Shown here in pieces: positions 48,067 to 55,440 of a stretch of DNA of 64,000 nucleotides. Position 1 is the stretch's first letter, and each line of letters opens with the position of its first letter. The notes beneath the pieces were generated by a model. That model had not been told where the DNA came from, searched no databases, and was given only the letters and a program-made list of their open reading frames with translations. Both the position numbers and the translations under genes were made by a program. This DNA is from Helicobacter ganmani (GTDB taxonomy: Bacteria; Campylobacterota; Campylobacteria; Campylobacterales; Helicobacteraceae): positions 1 through 64,000 of the forward strand of contig NZ_NXLS01000008.1 in the NCBI RefSeq assembly GCF_003364315.1, read 5' to 3'.

Positions 48067-48630
48067 TTATTCTCCTTTTGATAAATTTGATAAATGTGGG
48101 GGCAGAAATGCCACAAATGCCTTAGGTATAGCCTTAAAATCCTCTTTAGAGAGACTAAAGTAAAAATTGAGTGCATCTTGGGCAATAATTGTTGCTCCAA
48201 ATCGTTTATGAAATGCTACGACTTGCGTATTTGCCTTTCTCACATCAAAACGCGCATTAGCAAATCCAAGTGTATAAAACCCAAAAGCATATAAGCAAAG
48301 TGCGGATTCTATGGCAGTGTAGCTTGGTGCGTCATCTTTGATAATCCAACTTCCCCAACAAAAACTATCTTCTTTAAAGTCATAGATTCGTATCGCTCCA
48401 AAAGATTGCTCTTCTAAGGATTGGATAATAAAGTAAAACTCTTTGCCTAAAGCCTCACGTTTTTTATACTCTGCTATCCATTGCTCTTGTGATGAGATTC
48501 CACCTGTGGTTTGCGTTAAAAATTGTGCCTTTTTATCACTCCGTAGAGAATAAATAAAACCCGCATCACTTAAACAAACTAAGCGCAGGGAAATATGTTT
48601 GCCTATGAGCGGAAAGGTATATGTGTTCAT
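48067..48630 (-). CDS. GNAT family N-acetyltransferase
   Basis: A 187-residue GNAT of the RimJ/RimL/PseH type: PLIGKHISLRLVCLSDAGFI at the start, the central ARFDVRKANTQVVAFHKRFG with the typical RKxN-x2-A..HxxFG acetyl-CoA-binding pattern. In surface-sugar loci such enzymes N-acetylate UDP- or dTDP-amino sugars. The ATG at 48630 shares a base with the upstream acyltransferase stop (TGATG) and GGAAGG is 7 bases ahead. Confidence 0.78.
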   Translation of the reverse strand: MNTYTFPLIGKHISLRLVCLSDAGFIYSLRSDKKAQFLTQTTGGISSQEQWIAEYKKREALGKEFYFIIQSLEEQSFGAIRIYDFKEDSFCWGSWIIKDDAPSYTAIESALCLYAFGFYTLGFANARFDVRKANTQVVAFHKRFGATIIAQDALNFYFSLSKEDFKAIPKAFVAFLPPHLSNLSKGE

Positions 48631-49193
48631 CACATCGCCTTCCCATGGTTATTTACTCTGTTATTTATAGCTTGATATGAGTTTTTGGGATTTTTAGATT
48701 TTATTTTAATATTTGAAAGAGTAGCAAATAAGGGATTATTTATAACGCCCCCCCCCCGCAAGGTAATTTGAGGGATAATCGTACAGTCATCGCCCACATC
48801 TTTAGTTACAACTGCACCTGCGGCAATAGTAGCACGCTCGCCAATGATGATTCCGGGCAATATCACCGCTCCCGCCCCGATACTCGCGCCCTTTTTGATA
48901 AGCGTTTTTGCAAAAGTGCTAGGATATTGCTTAGAGCGGGGATATTTATCATTAGTAAAGCTTACATTTGCGCCGATAAAAACATCATCTTCAATTGTGA
49001 TTCCGTCCCATACCTGCACACCGCATTTTATCGTTACATTATTGCCGATTTTCACATCATTTTCAATGAAGCAATGCGAACAAATATTGCAATTCTCGCC
49101 GATTATGGCATTTGGTAGCACTACGCAAAACTGCCAAATTTTTGTATTCTCACCTATATTTTTACTTTGCACATCAGAGAGAGGGTGTATCAT
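48630..49193 (-). CDS. Hexapeptide-repeat acyltransferase (FdtC/QdtC-like) with a 3' G10 tract
   Basis: A left-handed beta-helix acyltransferase: repeated [LIV]GENxxI-type hexads such as [20 protein letters not shown], then [10 protein letters not shown] (active-site region of WbbJ/FdtC-like sugar acyltransferases) and [18 protein letters not shown]. This fold N-acylates dTDP-3-amino-dideoxyhexoses in FdtC and QdtC. A G10 tract after residue 152 or so is in frame, adding a polar tail ([20 protein letters not shown] onward) that ends on the GNAT start; G9 or G11 would stop within a few codons. The start lies within a remnant cytidylyltransferase frame. Confidence 0.8.
   Translation of the reverse strand: MIHPLSDVQSKNIGENTKIWQFCVVLPNAIIGENCNICSHCFIENDVKIGNNVTIKCGVQVWDGITIEDDVFIGANVSFTNDKYPRSKQYPSTFAKTLIKKGASIGAGAVILPGIIIGERATIAAGAVVTKDVGDDCTIIPQITLRGGGVINNPLFATLSNIKIKSKNPKNSYQAINNRVNNHGKAM
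48748..48757 (-). repeat. G10 tract at the 3' end of the acyltransferase gene
   Basis: Ten C on the + strand. Codon counting gives TAA within three codons for both neighbouring lengths. Confidence 0.9.
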
Positions 49194-49290
49194 TGCTATC
49201 CCTTCCAGCAATTTTACTCAATTGTTTTAGCAGAGATTCACTCAATCTACTCCCAATTCCACTTGCCAAAATAATCATATAAGTTTTCAT
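49174..49290 (-). pseudogene. N-terminal remnant of an IspD/TarI-like cytidylyltransferase
   Basis: The frame from ATG 49290 reads MKTYMIILASGIGSRLSESL then [12 protein letters not shown] before a stop after 38 codons. The start matches the nucleotide-binding loop of IspD/TarI-type cytidylyltransferases (family form: xxILAxGxGSRxxxxxPKQFxxIxGK), with the PKQ proline replaced by leucine. The rest of a normal 230-residue enzyme is absent; the acyltransferase starts inside it. Best seen as a deletion relic whose start and leader now precede the acyltransferase operon. Confidence 0.55.
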
Positions 49291-49422
49291 TATCTTTGCC
49301 TTATTGCTCCAAACTTTTTAGAATTTGTATTTGAGATATTATCATAAAATTTTAATAATTTAAATATAACTAGAAGTGTTTTGTCTTGTGAGAAAATGCG
49401 GATAATTTCATAAAAGTTTTTG

Positions 49423-49428
49423 TATAAT
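49423..49428 (+). promoter_or_regulatory. -10 box (TATAAT) before the FdtA-like pair
   Basis: A TATAAT 28 bases before the first FdtA-like start codon, preceded by a T-rich stretch; no consensus -35. The ribosome site is AGGAAAA. Confidence 0.5.
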
Positions 49429-49456
49429 GTGATTTGATAAATGCAAATTAGGAAAA

Positions 49457-49906
49457 ATGATGAATTATGAATTGATAGACTTTGTTGATTTTAGCGATGA
49501 AAAAGGTTCTTTGGTTGCGTGTGAGTATCAAAAAAACTGCCCTTTTGATATTAAAAGAGTGTTTTATATCTTTGATGTGAATCCTAATGCGATTAGAGGG
49601 CGACACGCCAATAGAGATTCTGAATTTTTATTTGTTGCTCTTAATGGTAGTTGTAAAATAAAAATTGATAATGGCAAGATTCAAGAAACGCTTATACTTA
49701 ATAACCCAAAACAAGGCTTATATGTAGGTAAAATGCTATGGAAAGAAATGTTTGATTTCTCCAAAGGTTGCGTGTTGCTTGTGATGAGCAATACACCTTA
49801 TAATAAAGGCGAGTATATTAATGATTATATGATGTATGCTCATAAAGTATCGGGGGGGGGGCATAAGATAAACCTTGTTGTTCCCTTAAGTTTCAATGTG
49901 GCTTAA
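49457..49906 (+). CDS. FdtA/WxcM-like 3,4-ketoisomerase, copy 1, with a 3' G10 tract
   Basis: A small cupin of the WxcM/FdtA family: FSDEKGSLVACEYQKNCPFD, RVFYIFDVNPNAIRGRHANR with the histidine-containing active-site loop, and LFVALNGSCKIKI. FdtA-type enzymes move the keto group of dTDP-4-keto-6-deoxyglucose from C4 to C3. The loop here is RGRHAN rather than the usual RGxHAH, so specificity may differ from copy 2. After residue 130 or so the natural end (DYMMYAHKV) runs into G10, which now extends the protein to 149 residues and ends 9 bases before copy 2; G9 or G11 would stop at once. Confidence 0.8.
   Translation: MMNYELIDFVDFSDEKGSLVACEYQKNCPFDIKRVFYIFDVNPNAIRGRHANRDSEFLFVALNGSCKIKIDNGKIQETLILNNPKQGLYVGKMLWKEMFDFSKGCVLLVMSNTPYNKGEYINDYMMYAHKVSGGGHKINLVVPLSFNVA
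49852..49861 (+). repeat. G10 tract at the 3' end of FdtA-like copy 1
   Basis: Ten G. One G more gives TAA in the second codon after the tract, one fewer gives TAA in the third; only the present length (or 7, 13) reads on toward the next gene. Confidence 0.9.
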
Positions 49907-49915
49907 GGTTACAAG

Positions 49916-50317
49916 ATGAATTATAAACTTCTCTCACTCCAAACCATAGGCGATGAAAGAGGCAAATTAGTATCCTTAGAATCTCTTAAAAACTTGCCCT
50001 TTGCTATAAAAAGAGTGTATTATATGTTTGATACATCGCCTGATGAGCCGCGAGGATTCCACGCTCACAAAGAACTAGAACAACTTGTCATTGCCATAGA
50101 TGGCGCGTGTGAGTTTGTGCTTGATGATGGTAAAAGCAAAGAATCTGTATGGCTTAATCGCCCTGATTTTGGGTTGTATATTGGCAAAAATATGTGGCGA
50201 GAAATGCGGAACTTCTCTTATGGGTGCAAACTAATGATATTGGCAAGTGATTATTATGATGAGAGTGAGTATATTAGAGATTATGCAGAGTTTTTAGAAA
50301 TAATAAAAAGGGTATAA
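49916..50317 (+). CDS. fdtA: FdtA-like dTDP-4-keto-6-deoxyglucose 3,4-ketoisomerase, copy 2
   Basis: A 133-residue single-domain cupin: TIGDERGKLVSLESLKNLPF, RVYYMFDTSPDEPRGFHAHK with the catalytic histidines, LEQLVIAIDGACEFVLDDG and the end YDESEYIRDYAEFLEII. This matches FdtA/QdtA closely. FdtA yields the 3-keto-6-deoxy-galacto product and QdtA the gluco product; the sequence alone does not let me choose. With rfbA, rfbB and the aminotransferase it completes a route to a dTDP-3-amino-3,6-dideoxyhexose. Confidence 0.88.
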   Translation: MNYKLLSLQTIGDERGKLVSLESLKNLPFAIKRVYYMFDTSPDEPRGFHAHKELEQLVIAIDGACEFVLDDGKSKESVWLNRPDFGLYIGKNMWREMRNFSYGCKLMILASDYYDESEYIRDYAEFLEIIKRV

Positions 50318-50341
50318 GAGCAAATCATAGACATTTTTTGA

Positions 50342-50820
50342 GATAAACGCTTTGGAGCTTTATTTTCTTTTCTTCATTCTGTCTATGAAGCAAAATCTGC
50401 GGTAGGCTCATTTTTAAAATATTATGATATTTTATATAATGTAATGGCAAAAAAATACAGATATAGACTTTATTTTTCGTCCTCACCCATTGCTTTTTGC
50501 GCAATTATCTAAAGAAGATTGTTGGGGAGAGACAAAAATACAAGTATATTTTGATAAAGTCTGTGCTTTAAATAATGTTGCTTACTCTACACACAGAGCA
50601 ATGTTGGACAGAGTTTGGGAAAAAATGTGTCGGGGTGCATTATGGAATCTATAATGCAAAAGATTTAGATACATTTATAGAATCTGTGAGAAATGGACAA
50701 GATGCACTCAAAGAGCATAGAATAGCTTTTGCCAAAAATGAAGTGATGATAAACTATCCCCACACCACGCAAAAAATCTATGAAAATTTAGTGCAATCTA
50801 TTTTTGACAAGAAAGAATAA
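50342..50820 (+). pseudogene. Decayed CDP-glycerol phosphotransferase-like gene
   Basis: Three frame-broken pieces align in order with this family from memory. Piece 1 reads DKRFGALFSFLHSVYEAKSA and on to KYYDILYNVMAK; a shift within a run of seven A then gives DIDFIFRPHPLLFAQLSKED (the FRPHP motif is typical) and on through WGETKIQVYFDKV; piece 3 in another frame gives VGVHYGIYNAKDLDTFIES and ends with FAKNEVMINYPHTTQKIYEN. The middle of the enzyme is missing. It reads as a gene lost by an internal deletion and frameshifts; family assignment is moderate. Confidence 0.5.
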
Positions 50821-50824
50821 ATAA

Positions 50825-51432
50825 CTACTGCTCAATTCTCCTAACCAATCTCGCGGGATTTCCTGCGATAAGAGAATCTGCCTCAAAAGATTGTGTTACC
50901 ACACTTCCAGCTGCTACTACACAACCTCTGCCAAGTTTTACGCCTTTAAGAATAATGACATTATTACCAATGAAACAATCATCGCCTATATCAATATCTG
51001 CGCTTTTTATCGCATCGTAATTACTTCTCTCTTTTATTCTAATGCCGTGAAAATCAGCATTTAGAGCTTGAAAATTTACTCCAATAAAGCAGTTTTCACC
51101 TATTGTAATCTTATGTCTTAAAGCAGTGAGGGCAAAATTATTATTAATATATGTTCGTTTTTTAACAATTATATACCCCCCCCCCGCACATCAATATAAT
51201 TATGACAAGTATAAAAATAAGCGGAAGGAAAGTATCCTAAATGCACCTCACTATCAATATGAATTTGCCCATCACTTTGATGATTGCCCAAACGATGAAA
51301 TAAAGTTGGAGAGAGAATCTTAAAATCTCCCTGCACCTTAACATTAGATAAGATATACCTATAATACCAAATCTTTAATCTCTGAATAGGCTTTAGTTGC
51401 CTTAATCTCCGTGCCAATTTAGCAATACTCAT
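50825..51432 (-). CDS. Phase-variable hexapeptide acyltransferase (frame OFF in this sequence)
   Basis: The N-terminal 87 codons read MSIAKLARRLRQLKPIQRLK up to YIDVRGGGI and stop at a G10 tract. Past the tract a different frame continues without interruption: YIIVKKRTYINNNFALTALR, then ITIGENCFIGVNFQALNADF, NYDAIKSADIDIGDDCFIGN and VKLGRGCVVAAGSVVTQSFE to IAGNPARLVRRIEQ. This is a maltose/galactoside O-acetyltransferase-like beta-helix. With 8 or 11 G the gene would be a single 202-residue frame, so this allele is OFF. Probable target is a hydroxyl of the surface glycan. Confidence 0.8.
51176..51185 (-). repeat. G10 tract switching the acyltransferase off
   Basis: Ten C on the + strand. The reading frame is restored on paper by adding one G or removing two. 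Confidence 0.9.
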
Positions 51433-51485
51433 TTTTTCCCCTTAAACTTTTGTGGCATAAAATTATAGAATCTAAGCTTAAGATT

Positions 51486-52520
51486 CTATAAAAATTCGCT
51501 GTTAATTACTTCAAGCTGGAGTTTATCTAAAGTTTTATTAAAATTATCATTTCGGCATAAAATTGGGCAGTTCTTACAATCAATACTCTCATACACTTCT
51601 CTTATCCTGCTTCCTCGCCAAATCTCCTCCAAACTCTGCTCTCTTAAATCTCCGAGCAAATGTGCAGGGCTTTGACGGAAGTGCAAACAAGCCCAAACTT
51701 TGAAATCCGCACTGATACAAGTGCTAAAAAACATTCCGTGGCATTTCTCATAGCCACGATTAGCCGCATTGTGCATTTGATTATATTTTTGATAACTTGC
51801 TAGGATTTTAAAATCCGCTTCTTCGTATTTATTTTGCAGTTCCAAAAGGATTGGGGCAATATCAAAAGTATCGCCGGTAAATGGGCGAAACTGCACAAAA
51901 TCAATGCCTTTTTGTCTTTTGGTAATATCTTTTATAAGCTTCACAAAGCTTTCCATATCCTCTCGCGTCTCTTGGCTTGTTAAAAATCCTATCCCAAAGC
52001 TAATTTTAGAATCCATTTGTGTTTTTATCCTTGCAAACATCTCAATATTCTCTAAAGTTTTAGCGAAATGATGAGGTTTCATTCCGTGTATTTTCTCATA
52101 CATTGGCACACTTCCCGCATCAAGGGAGATTCTAAAATACTCCAAATTCTGTGCAATCACACGACACTTTTGCTCATCAAGCAATCCACCATTAGAATTG
52201 CACCCGATATTCATTCCTGCGCGTTTTATCTCCTCTATCGCATAACTAAAATGTGGGCTTAGAGTCGGCTCGCCTCCGCCAGATAGAATCACGCCCTTAT
52301 TCTCAAGACTTTTTAGTCCTGCAATAATCACATCAATTTGCTCCTTGCTTAACTCTGCATTGTTTTCATTATGCCCACAGCAACCCGGACAGCGGTGATT
52401 GCATTTATTTGTCAAATCTAACTCGGTAACAACAAGTGTTTTATGCGCATTCATAAAATAATCAATCTTGTCGGTATAACGCAAAATTTTTTCGTGTGAA
52501 TTGAAGTGATTTACTTTCAT
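51486..52520 (-). CDS. Radical SAM protein with SPASM-like C-terminus
   Basis: A 344-residue radical SAM enzyme. TELDLTNKCNHRCPGCCGHN has the CxxxCxxC cluster motif; ILSGGGEPTLSPHF is the GGE-type SAM-binding motif; FRISLDAGS follows. Near the C-terminus, YEKCHGMFFSTCISADFKVW, ACLHF and CKNCPILCRND give cysteines for one or more auxiliary FeS clusters. Its start overlaps the rfbB stop by 4 bases (ATGA) after AAAGGGAG, tying it to dTDP-sugar synthesis. Reaction unknown: sugar deamination or dehydration (as in DesII), epimerisation, or peptide modification are all possible. Confidence 0.8.
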   Translation of the reverse strand: MKVNHFNSHEKILRYTDKIDYFMNAHKTLVVTELDLTNKCNHRCPGCCGHNENNAELSKEQIDVIIAGLKSLENKGVILSGGGEPTLSPHFSYAIEEIKRAGMNIGCNSNGGLLDEQKCRVIAQNLEYFRISLDAGSVPMYEKIHGMKPHHFAKTLENIEMFARIKTQMDSKISFGIGFLTSQETREDMESFVKLIKDITKRQKGIDFVQFRPFTGDTFDIAPILLELQNKYEEADFKILASYQKYNQMHNAANRGYEKCHGMFFSTCISADFKVWACLHFRQSPAHLLGDLREQSLEEIWRGSRIREVYESIDCKNCPILCRNDNFNKTLDKLQLEVINSEFL

Positions 52521-53629
52521 CTAAACTCCCTTTTTCGTAAGATAAAGGAGTGCATAAAAAGCAATAAAAGAGGCAAAAAAGTAAGAATTAAGAGTTTATT
52601 AACCCCCCCCCCCGCAAGAGGAATTGAAGTATATTTATAAATATAAAAATCTATTGTTTGAGAAAGATTGGTATAAAAATCACTTGGTTTGAACCCAAAT
52701 AAACGCGTCATTTTACTAGAATCTATCGCATATCGTCTATCGTGTCCTGCTCTATCTTGGACAAATGTAATTTGCTCTTTGTAACTGCGCTCTTTGGGGC
52801 ATTTTTTATCCAACATCTCACAAATAATTTGTGCAAGCTCTATATTGCTTTGCTCATTTTCTCCACCGATATTAAAACTCTGCCCAAAATAAGAGGAATG
52901 AAACACCTTATCAATCGCTTTGCAATGATCTTGCACAAAAAGCCAATCACGGATATTTTGTCCATCACCATAAATAGGAATCTCACTGCCAGCCAAAGCA
53001 TTACGGATAATCGTAGGAATAAGCTTTTCATCGTGCTGCTTTGGTCCATAGTTGTTAGAACAATTTGTGATAAAAGTTTTCAACCCATAGGTATGATGAT
53101 AACTCCTAACCAACATATCGCTTGAAGCTTTGGAAGCAGAATAAGGCGAATTGGGTGCATAAGGCGTGGATTCACTAAAATATCCGCTTTCTCCTAATGA
53201 GCCAAATACCTCATCAGTGCTAATATGATGAAAAATACAATGCTCTTTGTTTGTCTTAGGGCGACTTGGCGCATCAAACCAGTTTAAATACGCATTATGC
53301 AGTAAATTAAAAGTGCCATTGACATTTGTTTCTACAAAGGCACTTGGATTTTTTATAGAATTATCCACGTGAGATTCTGCGGCAAAATGAATCACACCCT
53401 CAATATCATAATGCGCAAAAAGTTCCTTAATAAAGTCTTTATCGCAAATATCGCCTTGTCTAAACTCATAATTTGGCGTATTCTCTGCACCTTGGAGATT
53501 GCGCAAATCTCCTGCATAAGTTAAAGAATCCACATTGATAAGGCGATACTGCGGGTATTTATGCAAAAAATAGAGAATAAAATTACTCCCGATAAACCCT
53601 GCTCCACCTGTGATAAGGAGATTTTTCAT
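52517..53629 (-). CDS. rfbB: dTDP-glucose 4,6-dehydratase with a 3' G11 tract
   Basis: RfbB makes dTDP-4-keto-6-deoxyglucose, the precursor for the FdtA/FdtB route. Motifs: GGAGFIGSNFILYFL, HFAAESHVDNSI, HISTDEVFGSLGESG with the Thr-Asp-Glu triad, and YSASKASSDMLVRSYHHTYG. The normal C-terminus comes at about residue 340 (SQTIDFYIYKYTSIPLA); then a G11 tract adds a hydrophobic, basic-ended tail ([20 protein letters not shown]) that could insert in the membrane. G10 or G12 would stop within five codons. The frame ends on the radical SAM start, and the gene begins on the rfbA stop (TAATG). Confidence 0.93.
   Translation of the reverse strand: MKNLLITGGAGFIGSNFILYFLHKYPQYRLINVDSLTYAGDLRNLQGAENTPNYEFRQGDICDKDFIKELFAHYDIEGVIHFAAESHVDNSIKNPSAFVETNVNGTFNLLHNAYLNWFDAPSRPKTNKEHCIFHHISTDEVFGSLGESGYFSESTPYAPNSPYSASKASSDMLVRSYHHTYGLKTFITNCSNNYGPKQHDEKLIPTIIRNALAGSEIPIYGDGQNIRDWLFVQDHCKAIDKVFHSSYFGQSFNIGGENEQSNIELAQIICEMLDKKCPKERSYKEQITFVQDRAGHDRRYAIDSSKMTRLFGFKPSDFYTNLSQTIDFYIYKYTSIPLAGGGVNKLLILTFLPLLLLFMHSFILRKREFR
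52603..52613 (-). repeat. G11 tract at the 3' end of rfbB
   Basis: Eleven C on the + strand. GTTAATAAAC follows, so one more G puts TAA immediately after the tract; one fewer gives TAA after four codons. Confidence 0.9.
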
Positions 53630-54504
53630 TATTTTTCCTCTAAAAGTTGGCGAAGATACTGCCCATAGCCACTTTTACTTAAGCTTTCAGCCCTTTGTAA
53701 AAGCTGCCCTTTATCTATCCAGCCATTATGATAAGCAATTTCCTCTAAACACGCGATTTTATAGCCTTGTCTTAATTCAATAGTTTGCACAAAACTTGAA
53801 GCTTCCACAAGACTATCGTGTGTGCCCGTATCAAGCCACGCAAAGCCACGCCCTAAACTTTGAGAACGAAGTTTGCCCGCTTTAAAATAAGCAATATTGA
53901 CATCAGTAATTTCTAATTCCCCTCGTGGGCTTGGTTTAAGCGATTTTGCTATCTCTATGGCAGTATTATCATAAAAATATAATCCTGTGGCAGCAAGATT
54001 GCTCTTTGGCTTGCAAGGCTTTTCTTCTAAACTCACAACCGCTCCATTGGCGTCCATTTCTACTACACCAAAACGTTCTGGGTCTTTGACACGATAAGAA
54101 AATATAGTTGCTTTGCCTTTGTTAGCTTCCTCTTTTGCCTCTAAAAGCATTAGCGAGAATCCTTGCCCGTAAAAAACATTATCCCCTAAAATCAAAGCAA
54201 GATTCTCATCTTTCACAAAATTCTCTGCCAAAATCAACCCTTGAGCCAATCCATCAGGAGAGGGCTGCACACAATATTGAATCTCCATACCTAGCCAATC
54301 TCCATTCCCAAAAATCTCTTGGAATCTCGGCGTATCTTTGGGGGTAGAGATAATTAAAACCTCACGAATTTGTGCAAGCATTAACACAGAAAACGGATAA
54401 TAAATCATTGGTTTGTCATAAATAGGCAAAAGTTGCTTTGAGAGCATCAAAGTAGTAGGATACAATCTTGTTCCACTTCCACCCGCTAATATAATGCCTT
54501 TCAT
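53629..54504 (-). CDS. rfbA: Glucose-1-phosphate thymidylyltransferase
   Basis: RfbA forms dTDP-glucose from dTTP and glucose-1-phosphate. The 291-residue protein starts [20 protein letters not shown] with the nucleotide-binding loop, then [34 protein letters not shown] and [20 protein letters not shown]; all catalytic motifs are in place and length is normal. First gene of the leftward rfbA-rfbB-radical SAM run; the upstream gap of 120 bases is very AT-rich and must hold its promoter, but no clear box could be fixed. Confidence 0.97.
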   Translation of the reverse strand: MKGIILAGGSGTRLYPTTLMLSKQLLPIYDKPMIYYPFSVLMLAQIREVLIISTPKDTPRFQEIFGNGDWLGMEIQYCVQPSPDGLAQGLILAENFVKDENLALILGDNVFYGQGFSLMLLEAKEEANKGKATIFSYRVKDPERFGVVEMDANGAVVSLEEKPCKPKSNLAATGLYFYDNTAIEIAKSLKPSPRGELEITDVNIAYFKAGKLRSQSLGRGFAWLDTGTHDSLVEASSFVQTIELRQGYKIACLEEIAYHNGWIDKGQLLQRAESLSKSGYGQYLRQLLEEK

Positions 54505-54630
54505 AGAAATTCCTTAAATAAATATCACTAAAATAGATTATCAAAAATTTATATTAACATATTATTTATAAATTTTATCAAACACTCAAATTTAACTTGC
54601 TATCCCCATATATTATCTATTTACAGTCTC

Positions 54631-55440
54631 TTAATATATCCTATACATCACCCGAATGCGAATCTTAGTTTTCACACTTGGATAAGGATAGTCCTTATAG
54701 GCGATTTTGATTGTATGCACGCTATTATCATCTAGCAGGGTAAAGCCACTTGGCGTAAGGAGTTTAAGGTCAGAAATATCTCCATTAGGATACAAATAAA
54801 ATTCCACGATATTGTCCCCTTGTTGTCCCATCTTACCCGCGATTGTTGGATATTTCAAATACCTTTGTGTAATGCGTCCGATTCCACTTAAATTATCCTT
54901 GATAAACTTCCTTTGCTCCGTATCAAGCGAACCAAACTCCTCGCCATAGAGGTCTTTTACCTCCTGATTGGACATATCTTTGCCAAAATCATAAATAGAG
55001 GGGGAATGCGGCGCACCAACCGCACCCGAAGCATTTTGGTGATTCTGGGTGGATTGCGTCTGTGGTCTTGCTAGGCTTTGCGCTAAAGACTCGCTCAAGG
55101 CTTTTGAGATTTGCTTCGTTGCAGGCTTAGATTGTGCGGATTTTGATTGATTTGTTTGAGGCTTTGGCTTCTTAGGTTTTTCTACTTTTGCTTTTGGGGA
55201 TTCTTGCATACGCGGTGTAGATTCCGATCTCGCCTGTGGTGCAGGAGCTTGCTCTCTACTCTGCCCCTCTCCACCTTGTGAAAATCTAAAATGCTTCAAA
55301 CTCACGCGTTCTCCCTCTTGCGTCCCCAAACGCGGAGGGTGATACAAATCACTTAAGTGCGACTCCCACAAAAAAAGCAAAAGCAACAATGCGTGAATTG
55401 CTAAAGATAGAAAAAGTGCGAGAAAATTATTTCGCTTCAC
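54631..55440 (-). CDS. TonB-like energy transducer
   Basis: A 269-residue protein with an N-terminal membrane anchor FLALFLSLAIHALLLLLFLW, containing the Ser-x3-His pair typical of TonB, a Lys/Pro/Gln-rich periplasmic spacer (KAKVEKPKKPKPQTNQSKSA) and a C-terminal TonB domain (GDNIVEFYLYPNGDISDLKL). It would couple the proton motive force to outer-membrane receptors, possibly the one at 36.4 kb, or be a TolA-like relative. It overlaps the FliO-like gene by 14 bases, an arrangement also seen at HP0582-HP0584 in H. pylori. Confidence 0.82.
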   Translation of the reverse strand: MKRNNFLALFLSLAIHALLLLLFLWESHLSDLYHPPRLGTQEGERVSLKHFRFSQGGEGQSREQAPAPQARSESTPRMQESPKAKVEKPKKPKPQTNQSKSAQSKPATKQISKALSESLAQSLARPQTQSTQNHQNASGAVGAPHSPSIYDFGKDMSNQEVKDLYGEEFGSLDTEQRKFIKDNLSGIGRITQRYLKYPTIAGKMGQQGDNIVEFYLYPNGDISDLKLLTPSGFTLLDDNSVHTIKIAYKDYPYPSVKTKIRIRVMYRIY

